Shown: positions 40,046-48,515, numbered from the stretch's first letter. The stretch is 48,570 nt of DNA from CAYQQU01 sp964419545 (GCA_964419545.1 CAYQQU010000046.1:1-48570); one strand, 5' to 3'. Translations and numbers: made by a program. The notes: generated from the letters alone by a model not told the origin.

Positions 40046-41296
40046 ATGGCACTGAAGATAGAACATACCGCTCTGGAGCGCTTCCTGCGCTACGTCGAGA
40101 TCGATACCCAGTCCGATCCGGCTTCGCCTACCCAGCCTTCCACAGAGAAACAAAAGAACCTGGGGCGGCTGTTGGTAGAGGAACTGCATGCGATCGGGAT
40201 CGACGACGCCCACCTCGATGCGCATGGTTACATTTACGCCACTATTCCCGCCAATACGGAAAAGGAGAATGTGCCCGTCATTTGTTTCTGTTCGCATATG
40301 GATACTTCGCCCGACGTCAGTGGGGAAGGGGTAAAACCCATCGTACATCGCAATTATTTGGGCGGCGATATTGTTTTGCCCGACGACCCCAACGTGGTGC
40401 TGCGCCCCGAGGCTTTTCCCAACCTCAAAGAAAATATCGGCAACGACATCGTCACCGCCAGCGGAACTACCCTGCTGGGAGCCGATAACAAGGCGGGCCT
40501 CGCCGAAATCATGGACGCGGCGCAGTTCCTGGTGACCCATCCCGAGATCAAACACGGAAAGATCCGCATCCTCTTCACGCCCGACGAGGAGATCGGCCGC
40601 GGCGTCGACAAGGTGGATATGGAAAAGCTGGGCGCCGATTACGGCTATACGGTCGACGGCGAAAAGCGCGGCTCGCTGGAAAAGGAGACCTTCTCGGCCG
40701 ACGCCGTCACCATCACGATCCACGGCGTGAGCGTACACCCGGGCTTCGCCAAAGGGCAGCTGGAAAGCGCCATCAAAGCCGCCGGGGAGATCCTGGCCCA
40801 ACTTCCCAAAGACCGGCTTTCGCCCGAAACGACCGACGGCTACGAGGGTTTCATTCACCCGGTAACGGTATCGGGCGGGGTGGATCAGGCTACGCTGCAG
40901 TTCATAATCCGCGACTTCGTGGACGACAAGCTGGCCGAACACGAAACGGTGCTGAAAGAGATTACCGAAATGGTCATGGCGGGCTATCCCCACTCGCGAT
41001 ACGATTTTACGGTAACCGAACAATACCGCAATATGAAGCAGGTGCTGGACAAACACCCGCAGGTGGTGGAATACGCCGAAGAAGCGATGCGCCGCGCGGG
41101 CGTCGAGCCCATACAACGCAGCATTCGGGGCGGTACGGACGGCTCCCGCCTTTCTTTTATGGGCTTGCCCTGCCCCAATATTTTTGCGGGGGAACAGTCT
41201 TTTCACTCCAAACTGGAATGGGTGGCGGTGCAGGATATGTACAAGGCGGTGGAGACGATCGTTTATCTGGCGATGGTCTGGGAGGAAAAGAGCTAG
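40046..41296 (+). CDS. pepT: Peptidase T (tripeptide aminopeptidase, M20B)
   Basis: A cytoplasmic dizinc aminopeptidase that releases the N-terminal residue of tripeptides. The metal ligands are recognisable: His and Asp in CFCSHMDTSPDVSG (~80), Asp in LLGADNKAGLAEIMD (~148), Glu pair in FTPDEEIGRGVDK (~182), Asp in YGYTVDGEKRGSLE (~205) and His in GEQSFHSKLEWV (~388). RSIRGGTDGSRLSFMGLPCP is a family hallmark. Length 416 aa is normal. It is a single-gene unit; a strong hairpin follows before the convergent small gene. Its role is peptide recycling, matching the peptidase P near the start of the window only in general function. Confidence 0.95.
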   Translation: MALKIEHTALERFLRYVEIDTQSDPASPTQPSTEKQKNLGRLLVEELHAIGIDDAHLDAHGYIYATIPANTEKENVPVICFCSHMDTSPDVSGEGVKPIVHRNYLGGDIVLPDDPNVVLRPEAFPNLKENIGNDIVTASGTTLLGADNKAGLAEIMDAAQFLVTHPEIKHGKIRILFTPDEEIGRGVDKVDMEKLGADYGYTVDGEKRGSLEKETFSADAVTITIHGVSVHPGFAKGQLESAIKAAGEILAQLPKDRLSPETTDGYEGFIHPVTVSGGVDQATLQFIIRDFVDDKLAEHETVLKEITEMVMAGYPHSRYDFTVTEQYRNMKQVLDKHPQVVEYAEEAMRRAGVEPIQRSIRGGTDGSRLSFMGLPCPNIFAGEQSFHSKLEWVAVQDMYKAVETIVYLAMVWEEKS

Positions 41297-41410
41297 TCGG
41301 AAGTCGGAAGAGCGATAGCGAAAACGGGGATATCCGAACCGGCTGCGGGGAAGGGCAGCGGAGAAAAAACCGGGGATTCAGGTTCTCCGGGATTCTTGCC
41401 GAGGGCGATG

Positions 41411-41458
41411 CGTGGTGTGGAACATCAATTTATGTAAAAACTTTTGTTCCACACCACG
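41411..41458. terminator. Perfect 14-bp inverted repeat between convergent genes
   Basis: CGTGGTGTGGAACA (41411-41424) and TGTTCCACACCACG (41445-41458) are exact complements with a 20-base AT-rich loop. It lies 115 bp after pepT and 15 bp after the end of the small minus-strand gene. It may be a terminator without a T-run, or a protein-binding site. Confidence 0.55.
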
Positions 41459-41472
41459 AGCAGGCAACGGGG

Positions 41473-41826
41473 TTAGAAGAAGCGCGGAGCGATCATTTTT
41501 TCCACGACTTCCATGATTTCCAGTTTCAGTTGTTGCAGTTCCAGGCGGACGTGTCCCCAGTTGGGGGTGGCGGCGCCGCCGGCCTGCTGGTTGCTGCGCA
41601 TGGGGATCGGCGCGTTGAAGAAGCGCTTCTCCAGGTCTTCCAGGCGCGAGAGGAGCAGGCGGATGCGACGTTCCTCCTGGCGCGGGCAGCTCAGCAGCGA
41701 TTTGTGCAGCATGCGATCCCAAAAGCGGATCTCTTTTTCCAGCACCAGGCGGTCGGCCTCGGGCGGATTGACGGTTGGGTTGTTAATAGCAGCTTGAGAT
41801 ACGGTAGTGAATTCCATTTTCGACAA
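41473..41826 (-). CDS. Small hypothetical coiled-coil protein (117 aa)
   Basis: No family recognised. The protein is charged, with two probable helices: LVLEKEIRFWDRMLHKSLLS followed by QEERRIRLLLSRLEDLEKRF (~25-70), then an N/P/Q-rich break (SNQQAGGAATPNWG) and a second helix VRLELQQLKLEIMEVVEKMI. The heptad-like spacing of Leu and Ile suggests a short coiled coil, perhaps an oligomer. There is no signal peptide. The ATG at 41826 follows an unusually long structured non-coding region on the same strand. Codon use fits the neighbours, so I consider it real. MEFTT, three residues in, is an alternative start. Confidence 0.65.
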   Translation of the reverse strand: MSKMEFTTVSQAAINNPTVNPPEADRLVLEKEIRFWDRMLHKSLLSCPRQEERRIRLLLSRLEDLEKRFFNAPIPMRSNQQAGGAATPNWGHVRLELQQLKLEIMEVVEKMIAPRFF

Positions 41827-42414
41827 TAGTTATTAACTGGTTAGGGAATTTCAATGAATGACACAAAATCCAGGGTCGACACCGGTCGACTTCGTTTTTG
41901 GGTGGATGGAATTGTATAGGTATCTTAAGTGAAGTTAGCCCTCAAAAGCTGAGGTGAAAAACTGAGTTTTTTCGTTTCGGGTTTGTCCTAGAGATATGAT
42001 TTGTCCTGTCGAATGCCGGAGTAACGTTTACCGGCCAATTTAGAGGACAAATTAAGCTTTTCTGGTTGTAAAAGCAATGATATTAGTCTTTTGATCGAAT
42101 GACCAATATCATTGCCCCCGGTAGCCCGGAAACTGCGATAGGATAAATGGAAACCGTCCCGCCGGGAAGGAGGGGAGAGGGGAAGGCAGGTTGGAAAAGC
42201 TAAGTCGGTTTAAACGATTAATTACTAAATAAAAACACATGAAGAAAAATTGCGGCCCGTTCCTGGGAAATCAATGTTATCACATTCAAACGGCATTGCG
42301 CCAAGCAACGGGCCGGTATTTCCAACCTGCCGGTCCCCTGAAACTAATCAGCAAAAAAACATCCGACTTATCTATTTTTCGTGCCGAGGATTTATTTCAC
42401 TTCTCAGCTTTCCA
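41827..42414. other. 590-bp gene-free region rich in dyad symmetries
   Basis: No coding sequence is supported. Dyads follow one another: GTCGAC-ACCG-GTCGAC type at 41875-41890, GAAAAACT/AGTTTTTTC near 41956-41973, ATTTGTCCT/AGGACAAAT (41999-42007 and 42044-42052) enclosing GCCGG...CCGGC (42015-42035), and GCAATGATATT/AATATCATTGC (42074-42084 and 42105-42115). A purine-rich stretch follows (42158-42200). It is upstream of the 117-aa gene and downstream of gdhA, both minus strand, so it may be a long leader, a small RNA or a decayed mobile element. Confidence 0.6.
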
Positions 42415-43782
42415 TCAAACATTACCCTCGGCCAGCATCGCGTCGGCCACTTTGACGAAGCCGCCGATGTTGGCGCCTTTGACGTAGTTGACGAAGCCGT
42501 CGGCTTCGGCGCCGTACTGCACGCAGGTTTGGTGGATATCGCGCATGATGGACAGCAGTTTCTGATCGACCTCTTCGCGGGTCCACTGCAGGTGCATGGC
42601 GTTCTGGGTCATCTCCAGTCCGGAAACGGCTACGCCTCCGGCGTTGGCGGCTTTACCCGGTCCGTATAGGATCTTTTCGGTCAGGAAGACGTCGACGGCT
42701 TCCGGTGTGGAAGGCATATTGGCGCCTTCGGCGACTACCTGGCAGCCGTTGGCCATGAGGGTGCGGGCGTCGTCGCCGTCGAGTTCGTTCTGCGTGGCGC
42801 AGGGCAGCGCGACGTCGCAGGGCACGCCCCAGGGGCGTTCGTTGGGGAAGAACGCGACGCCGTATTGGTCGGCGTATGCTTTGATGCGGCCGCGGCGCAC
42901 GTTTTTGAGGTCTTTCAGGAAAGCGAGCTTATCGTAGTCGATGCCGTCGGGATCGTAGATGAAGCCGCTGGAGTCGGAGGCCGTGATCGGGATGCCGCCG
43001 AGGTGCAGCACTTTTTCGATGGCGTACTGTGCGACGTTGCCGGCGCCGGAAACCACTACTTTTTTGCCTTGGAGGGTGTCGCCGCGCGTTTTCAGCATCT
43101 CATCGACGAAATAGACCGTGCCGTAGCCGGTCGCTTCGGGGCGGATGAGGCTGCCGCCGTAGGTTTTGCCTTTACCGGTGAGCACGCCGGAGAATTCGTT
43201 GCGCAGGCGTTTGTACTGCCCGAAGAGGAAGCCCACTTCGCGGGCCCCGACGCCGATATCGCCGGCCGGCACGTCGGTATCCGGGCCGATGTGCTTGCAG
43301 AGCTCGGTCATGAAGCTCTGGCAAAAGCTCATGATCTCGTTGTCGGACTTGCCCTTGGGGTCAAAGTCGGAGCCGCCTTTGCCGCCGCCCATGGGCAGGG
43401 TGGTGAGCGCGTTCTTAAAGACTTGTTCAAAGGCCAGGAACTTCAGGATGCTCAGGTTGACGGAGGGGTGAAAGCGCAGGCCGCCCTTGAAGGGGCCGAT
43501 GGCGCTGTTCATCTGTACGCGGTAGCCGCGGTTGAAGCGGAAGTTGCCTTTGTCGTCGATCCAGGGCACCCGGAACAGGAGCACGCGCTCGGGTTCGGCG
43601 ATGCGTTCCAGGATGGCCGCTTTTTGGTACGCCGGATGTTCGGCGAGGAAGGGAACGATGACTTCGGCGACTTCCTGTACGGCCTGGAGGAATTCCGGTT
43701 CGTGCGGGTTGCGCCGCTGGATTTGATCCATAAAAGTCTGAATGGCTGGGCTGAGGGTTTTGCTGATTTTTACTGGTATCAT
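42415..43782 (-). CDS. gdhA: NADP-type glutamate dehydrogenase (hexameric)
   Basis: Interconverts glutamate with 2-oxoglutarate and ammonium. Catalytic-site motifs are clear: SAIGPFKGGLRFHPSVNLS (substrate Lys), TTLPMGGGKGGSDFDPKGKS with the catalytic Lys, and VPAGDIGVGAREVGFLFGQY with the catalytic Asp. KVVVSGAGNVAQYAIEKVL is the Rossmann nucleotide loop. The small-hexamer class with this length is usually NADP-specific; the residue deciding NADP over NAD was not checked. The frame is open to 43842, but the ATG at 43782 gives MIPVKISKTLSPAIQTF and the family's usual 455 aa. It lies 4-9 kb from the glutamine synthetase block and belongs to the same ammonium-assimilation theme. No clear promoter was found; the 288-bp gap upstream is mostly purine-rich. 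Confidence 0.95.
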   Translation of the reverse strand: MIPVKISKTLSPAIQTFMDQIQRRNPHEPEFLQAVQEVAEVIVPFLAEHPAYQKAAILERIAEPERVLLFRVPWIDDKGNFRFNRGYRVQMNSAIGPFKGGLRFHPSVNLSILKFLAFEQVFKNALTTLPMGGGKGGSDFDPKGKSDNEIMSFCQSFMTELCKHIGPDTDVPAGDIGVGAREVGFLFGQYKRLRNEFSGVLTGKGKTYGGSLIRPEATGYGTVYFVDEMLKTRGDTLQGKKVVVSGAGNVAQYAIEKVLHLGGIPITASDSSGFIYDPDGIDYDKLAFLKDLKNVRRGRIKAYADQYGVAFFPNERPWGVPCDVALPCATQNELDGDDARTLMANGCQVVAEGANMPSTPEAVDVFLTEKILYGPGKAANAGGVAVSGLEMTQNAMHLQWTREEVDQKLLSIMRDIHQTCVQYGAEADGFVNYVKGANIGGFVKVADAMLAEGNV

Positions 43783-44037
43783 GGATCTGTGTATTTGGTT
43801 AGAATAGTGGTTTGTCAGGTCCGTAAGCCTCTTGTCTGTCAAACAAGGTCATGGCTTTCCCCATGCCGGGCAATGACTTTGGTCAATAAAAAATATTGAC
43901 AAAAGTTACTGATAATCAATGTTTAAAACAAAAAACGGAAAGCTAATGCGGCGGCGGGAGGAAAGTTGGCGGGCGGTCGTTTTGCTGGAACAGTTGGGCG
44001 GAGAAAAGAGGAAAAAAGATAGAAGAAAAGGAAAGTA

Positions 44038-44063
44038 GGCCGGACGATCGAATGCGTCCGGCC
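44038..44063 (-). terminator. Terminator after the TPR protein gene
   Basis: GGCCGGACG (44038-44046) pairs perfectly with CGTCCGGCC (44055-44063). Read on the minus strand the stem is followed by a T-rich stretch, 8 bp beyond the TPR gene stop. Confidence 0.75.
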
Positions 44064-44070
44064 GGGCGGA

Positions 44071-44835
44071 TTAATTCTTGATCATGCTGCGGGCTTTTTC
44101 CGCGCGTTCTTTGGAGGACGCCATGCCCATATCGGCGGCTTTCTGGTAGTATTCGGCGGATTTTTCGAAATCCTTGACGTTCATATAGTATTCGCCCATG
44201 CTGTCGTAGGCGTTGGCATCGTCGGGGGAGAGGCGCAGGTACGCTTCGAAGGCTTCCTGGGCTTCGTCCATCTGCTGGAGGGCCATGTGCGAGTAGCCGA
44301 GCATATTGAAGGCCGTGCCGAAATCGGGGCGGAGTTCGGTCAGTTTTTTGGCGTTGGCTAAGGCGGCGTCTTTATCACCCTGGATCCAGGCCAGCAGGGT
44401 GCCGATCTCGTAGGTTTGCGGGTTGTCGCCGTAAGCAGCGGCGAGCTCCCGCAGCGGACCGGAGACATCCCCGGCCGGGTCCTCCTGCATGATGGCCAAC
44501 ACCTGGCGCAGCGCCAGCTCGGCTGCATTCAGGTTGTCGGTGGCGACGTTCAGCGCGGAGGTGGTCAGTTCTTTGGCGGCTTCCGGCTGCCCGAAAAAGT
44601 ACGAGCTCAACACCCGCTGGAACCAGGCCATAAAGAATGCCGGGTCTTCCTCCGTGGCCGCTTTGATCTGTTCCTGGAAGGTGGGGATGTCGGAGCTATG
44701 CGCCGCTTCCATGGCTTTGTAATAAACCGTCCGGGCCTTTTCCGAAGTGGTGGAAACAGGCAGGAACACTTCCTGTGCGGAGACCGCACCGGTGGCGCTG
44801 ATCAAAAGGGCGATCAATAAAAAAATGATTCTCAT
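44071..44835 (-). CDS. Secreted TPR-repeat protein
   Basis: A 254-aa protein with a signal peptide (MRIIFLLIALLISATGAVSA, cleavage before QEVFL). The mature part is a stack of tetratricopeptide repeats; the clearest are AFNMLGYSHMALQQMDEAQE and AYDSMGEYYMNVKDFEKSAE, near residues 175-235, with weaker ones before. It is therefore periplasmic or attached to the outer membrane and mediates protein contacts. There is no lipobox Cys. It is a single-gene unit with its own terminator. TATCTTAG about 50 bp upstream on the minus strand is one base off the -7 consensus. Function beyond TPR scaffolding cannot be deduced. Confidence 0.82.
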   Translation of the reverse strand: MRIIFLLIALLISATGAVSAQEVFLPVSTTSEKARTVYYKAMEAAHSSDIPTFQEQIKAATEEDPAFFMAWFQRVLSSYFFGQPEAAKELTTSALNVATDNLNAAELALRQVLAIMQEDPAGDVSGPLRELAAAYGDNPQTYEIGTLLAWIQGDKDAALANAKKLTELRPDFGTAFNMLGYSHMALQQMDEAQEAFEAYLRLSPDDANAYDSMGEYYMNVKDFEKSAEYYQKAADMGMASSKERAEKARSMIKN

Positions 44836-45181
44836 GAATAGGAGTTTTGGTGATTATTGAAAATGGATTTTGTGTAATAATACGCTAAGATAATTTAATG
44901 AAGCAGCAAAAGGTTACCCGGGGAGGGGAATGGATTTTTTGAATCTTTGGCCGTTGGCCGTCGTAAGCTTGTAAAATACTTCATGGCAATGACTTACCCT
45001 TCGTTGAAAGCCCCCGCGGAGCCCTCAACCTCAACCTCAGCCTCAGCCTATTAGCCCCTCTGCTTCTCATCCGGGTAAATCTTTAGCGTTCCAAGAATGG
45101 AAAGGACACCATTCAACGCTCTTCAGCTCCGTTGCGAGCCCCCGCGGAGCCCTCAACCTTAACCTCAACCTCAACCTCAAC
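44836..45181. repeat. 346-bp gene-free region with two direct CCTCAA-type repeats
   Basis: CGTTGAAAGCCCCCGCGGAG at 45002 and CGTTGCGAGCCCCCGCGGAG at 45130 begin two blocks 128 bp apart, each running into CCCTCAACC and then tandem CCTCAA/CCTCAG hexamers (to 45051 and 45184). The core resembles the right arm of the inverted repeat at 9718-9757. No gene or promoter was seen beyond a weak -7-like element near 44890. Confidence 0.75.
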
Positions 45182-45682
45182 CTAAAACTCAATCTCCAAC
45201 CGCTTCTCCAAAAAGCCCCGCGCCTGATAAAAATTCCGCAAATGCAGGCGGCGGAAGAAATTGTCGAGCAGGAAGAGGAAGGCGCCCTGCAGGATGACCG
45301 ACCAGCCGAAGCCCAGCCACAGGTCGGCGTGGGCCATACCCGGCAGCAGGCCTACGGTGCGCAGGTACAGGCCGGCGAAGATGTAGGCCGTATCCAGCCC
45401 GATGTTGAGCAGCAGCATGCGCTCCACGTGCCAGTGCACCTCGAAGCAGTCGAAGGTGTTGCCTTTGGCGAAGCGGCGGTAGCATACGTGGTCGAAGATA
45501 AACAAAACCACCGCAAAGTTGATGAACGCCCAGGAGATGTTCATCAGCATGAAGTACCAGAGCGTGCTTTGAGTGAAAAACAAGGCCGGAATACCGATAC
45601 CCAGGTTGAGGAAACACCACCAGCCGAGAATGGCCAGGTGTTTGCGCAGGATACCGCCGAAGCGTTCGTCGAAGTCGCGCAA
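45182..45682 (-). CDS. Membrane protein of unknown function, N-terminus probably frameshifted
   Basis: A 166-aa protein with four hydrophobic segments (ILGWWCFLNLGIGIPALFF, LMNISWAFINFAVVLFIFD, ~85-105, and FGWSVILQGAFLFLLDNFF). It has no recognised catalytic motif; I regard it as a conserved Bacteroidota membrane protein of unknown role. The open frame has no ATG start: the first usable codon is TTG at 45682, and an in-frame stop lies at 45734-45736. However, removing one base from the A5 run at 45718-45722 joins this frame to an ATG at 45746 and gives a natural N-terminus (MRLMNWRFFSRHWPLDEIVD). A sequencing error or a real single-base indel is therefore likely. It is divergent from the T9SS surface protein gene. 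Confidence 0.65.
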   Translation of the reverse strand: MRDFDERFGGILRKHLAILGWWCFLNLGIGIPALFFTQSTLWYFMLMNISWAFINFAVVLFIFDHVCYRRFAKGNTFDCFEVHWHVERMLLLNIGLDTAYIFAGLYLRTVGLLPGMAHADLWLGFGWSVILQGAFLFLLDNFFRRLHLRNFYQARGFLEKRLEIEF

Positions 45683-45912
45683 CTCGTCGACAATCTCGTC
45701 CAGCGGCCAGTGCCGTGAAAAAGAAGCGCCAGTTCATGAGTCGCATGGCAAGCTTGGTTTTGATTACCGTACAAGCTAAGCATTCCGCTTGGACCGGAAA
45801 ATGACAAAGGTCAACGGCCGGTCGTTTTTGGCTTTGACGGTCATGGCGTATTATTGACATGGTTTGCGGTTTTCCCGCAGCGTTTTCGTCATTCAACAAA
45901 ACCAAAGAACTC

Positions 45913-48174
45913 ATGCCCTTCTTACGCCTGCCCGCACTCGCTGCCTTGTTTTTGCTGATCGGCGCCAGCCGGGCCGCCTCCCAGGTCGATACCGAGTTTT
46001 GGTTCGCCGCGCCCGAAATTTCCCACAACAACCTCAACTACGACCTCCCCATTCTGCTGCGCCTCGCTGCCCAGAGCGAAGCCGCCACGGTGACGGTCAG
46101 CCAGCCGGCCAATCCCGCCTTCTCACCGCTCGTATTCGAAGTGCCGGCCAATACGGCGATCAACATCCCGCTGAGCGACCACCAGGCGACCCTCGAAAAT
46201 ACGCCGCCCAATACCGTGCTCAACTACGGCCTGCACATCGTCGCCACGGCGCCCGTGACTGTCTATTACGAAGTGGCCAGCCTTTATTGTTTCTGTGATC
46301 CCGAGATCTACGTGCTCAAGGGGCGCAACGGGCTGGGGCGCGACTTCTTCGTGCCTTTCCAGACCTACTGGGCCAACCACCCGGCATACGAACCCACGCC
46401 TTACTCGGCTTTCGATATCGTCGCCACCGAAGACAATACTACCGTGACTATCTTGCCGACGCGCGACCTGGCAGGGCGCCCCGCCGGCGTACCCTACACC
46501 ATTACCCTCAACCGCGGACAAACCTATTCGGGCCGGGCCGCCGGCCAGGCGCCCGACGATCACCCCGCCGGCACCCGCGTGACCGCCGACAAGCCGGTCG
46601 CCATCACTATGAAGGACGACCTCCTGTATTCCGACGCTTACGGCGGCTGCCGCGATCAGCTCGGTGACCAGATCGTGCCCGTCTCCGTCATCGGGACGCG
46701 CTACCTGGTGCTCTGGGGCTTCCTCAACAACCAGGACAAGGTGTTCGTGCTGGCCACTGAAGACGAGACCGAAGTGACGGTAAACGGCCTTCCCTCCGCG
46801 ACGCTCAGCCAGTCGGAGACCCTCGAGCTCAACCTGAGCCAGGTGGCCCTGTTCATCGAAGCCTCCGCGCCGGTCTACGTGCTGCACGTCACCGGCTTCG
46901 GCTGCGAGGTGGGCGCGGCGGTGCTGCCGCCGCTGGACTGTTCGGGCTCCCGCCAGGTGGGCTTCGTTCGCTCGACCGATGAACACTTCGGGCTGGGCAT
47001 CGTCACCAGGGCGGAAGCGGTGAACGGCTTCACGCTGAACGGCGCGCCGCTGCCGGCCGCCGACTTTTTCCCGGTGCCGGGCTCCAATGAAGAATATTAC
47101 TACCTGCGCCAGGAATTCGATACGCTGCGGGTGCCGGTAGCTACGGCGAGCATCCTGAGCAACACCCTGGGCGTCTTCCAGCTGTCGGTCATCAACGGCG
47201 GCTTTTCCAGCGGCTGCCGCTACGGCTTCTTTTCGGCTTACGATGCGCTGAATTTCACCCTCGGGCCCGACCGCCGGCTTTGCGAAGGGGAAACCTGGTC
47301 GTTGCGTCCTTTTCCCGCTCCGGCCGAAGCCACGTACCGCTGGCAGGACGGCAGCTCGGAGGCGGTGTTTCCTGTCGACGAAGCCGGGCAATACTGGCTG
47401 GAGCTCGCACGCGGCGAATGCGTGGCGCGCGACACGGTGGCAGTGGCCTACGATACAGCGCCGGTCTTTTCCCTGCCGCCCGATACGCTGCTCTGCGACG
47501 GGGAAGTCCTCCCGCTGCGGGTCGATGTCGACAGCGCCGCGTACCGCTGGTCGGACGGCGGCGCCGACCGTGCGATGACCGTATCCGAAGCGGGCCTTTA
47601 CTGGCTGGAATTGCAGCGCGGCGCCTGCCGGGAAGCCGATTCGATCCAGGTCGCTTACCTGTCGCCTCCGGCGCCCGACCTGGGGCCGGATACCGTTATA
47701 TGCGACGGGTTGACCCTGCCTTTGTCGGCCGACTGGCCACAATCTATCTACCGCTGGCAGGACGGCCACTCCGCGGCCGGTCGCCTCGTCGAAGCCCCTG
47801 GGTTGTACGCCGTCACCATCACCAACGCCTGCGGCGAAGCCTACGCCCAGCGGTGGGTCGACTACGAGGCCTGCCGCCGCCAGTGCCCCATCCAGGCGCC
47901 GAACGCTTTCAGCCCGAATGGCGACAGGGTCAATGACCGGTTTACGGTTTATCCGCCGCCTTGCGTCGCCGAGCGCTTCACGCTGCGCATCTTCGACCGT
48001 TGGGGTGGCCTCGTGTTCGAAGCGGATGATCCCACCGCGGGCTGGGACGGACACCGCGGCGGGCAGGCGGCGCCGGGCGGGATATATACCTGGGTGCTGC
48101 GGGCGGAGCTGGTGAATGAGTATGGGGAGGGGGTGGTGGTGGAAGAAGGGGGGGCGGTTTTGTTGGTGCGGTAG
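45913..48174 (+). CDS. Large surface protein with IgGFc-binding-like domain, Ig-like repeats and T9SS type B sorting domain
   Basis: Signal peptide LRLPALAALFLLIGASRAAS, cleaved before QVDTEFWFAAPE. Residues ~25-430 resemble the IgGFc-binding N-terminal domain found in Bacteroidota surface proteins (EIYVLKGRNGLGRDFFVPFQ, YSAFDIVATEDNTTVTILPT, GTRVTADKPVAITMKDDLLY). Three ~75-residue repeats follow, each with a LGPDxxLCxG or LPPDTLLCDG start and a YRWQDG/YRWSDG core ending in YWLEL. The C-terminus is the gliding-motility-type CTD (NAFSPNGDRVNDRFTVYPPP, TLRIFDRWGGLVFEADDP, GGIYTWVLRAEL). It should be exported by T9SS and displayed on the surface, perhaps for adhesion. ATG 45913 is chosen over the frame start at 45859 because it begins the signal peptide. 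Confidence 0.88.
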   Translation: MPFLRLPALAALFLLIGASRAASQVDTEFWFAAPEISHNNLNYDLPILLRLAAQSEAATVTVSQPANPAFSPLVFEVPANTAINIPLSDHQATLENTPPNTVLNYGLHIVATAPVTVYYEVASLYCFCDPEIYVLKGRNGLGRDFFVPFQTYWANHPAYEPTPYSAFDIVATEDNTTVTILPTRDLAGRPAGVPYTITLNRGQTYSGRAAGQAPDDHPAGTRVTADKPVAITMKDDLLYSDAYGGCRDQLGDQIVPVSVIGTRYLVLWGFLNNQDKVFVLATEDETEVTVNGLPSATLSQSETLELNLSQVALFIEASAPVYVLHVTGFGCEVGAAVLPPLDCSGSRQVGFVRSTDEHFGLGIVTRAEAVNGFTLNGAPLPAADFFPVPGSNEEYYYLRQEFDTLRVPVATASILSNTLGVFQLSVINGGFSSGCRYGFFSAYDALNFTLGPDRRLCEGETWSLRPFPAPAEATYRWQDGSSEAVFPVDEAGQYWLELARGECVARDTVAVAYDTAPVFSLPPDTLLCDGEVLPLRVDVDSAAYRWSDGGADRAMTVSEAGLYWLELQRGACREADSIQVAYLSPPAPDLGPDTVICDGLTLPLSADWPQSIYRWQDGHSAAGRLVEAPGLYAVTITNACGEAYAQRWVDYEACRRQCPIQAPNAFSPNGDRVNDRFTVYPPPCVAERFTLRIFDRWGGLVFEADDPTAGWDGHRGGQAAPGGIYTWVLRAELVNEYGEGVVVEEGGAVLLVR

Positions 48175-48198
48175 GGGGCTTGGGACCTTATGGGGATG

Positions 48199-48253
48199 CA
48201 GTCAGAGACCGCGGGATATGACATCCAAGTCGGGAGAATTGGACGAGCGTAGT
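48199..48253. repeat. 55-bp direct repeat, first copy
   Basis: This sequence, starting CAGTCAGAGACCGCGGGATA and ending GACGAGCGTAGT, is identical to 48516-48570. The base before it differs between copies, so the left edge is exact. The right edge of the second copy is cut by the window end. A tRNA gene lies between the copies. Confidence 0.9.
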
Positions 48254-48329
48254 AGTTCGAGTGTGGGTTCGGGTGAGGGTGTGGTGGAAGAAAGGGCGAA
48301 GGAAAAATTGGAAATGTATGGCCAATAAA

Positions 48330-48362
48330 AAAGCTCGCGACCTGGAAGGAAAAGCGAGCTTT
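48330..48362 (-). terminator. Terminator after tRNA-Thr
   Basis: AAAGCTCGC (48330-48338) pairs with GCGAGCTTT (48354-48362). On the minus strand the stem ends in a T-run (TTTTTTATTGG), 7 bases past the tRNA 3' end. Confidence 0.8.
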
Positions 48363-48369
48363 GAGGAGG

Positions 48370-48442
<73 letters not shown>

Positions 48443-48515
48443 TGAATGGGTGTGGGGGTGAGTTCGGGTTAGGATGTGTCGCCACACTCTCACCCTAACC
48501 CACACCCGCACCCCT

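Noticed and set aside
42239..42487. 82-aa plus-strand frame before and into the 3' end of gdhA
   Set aside because: Overlaps the end of gdhA, has no domain or protein-like pattern, and the following 139-aa frame is a shadow of gdhA.
46123..48054. 643-aa minus-strand open frame across the T9SS surface protein
   Set aside because: Arg/Gly/Val-rich shadow; the plus-strand gene has signal peptide, repeats and sorting domain.
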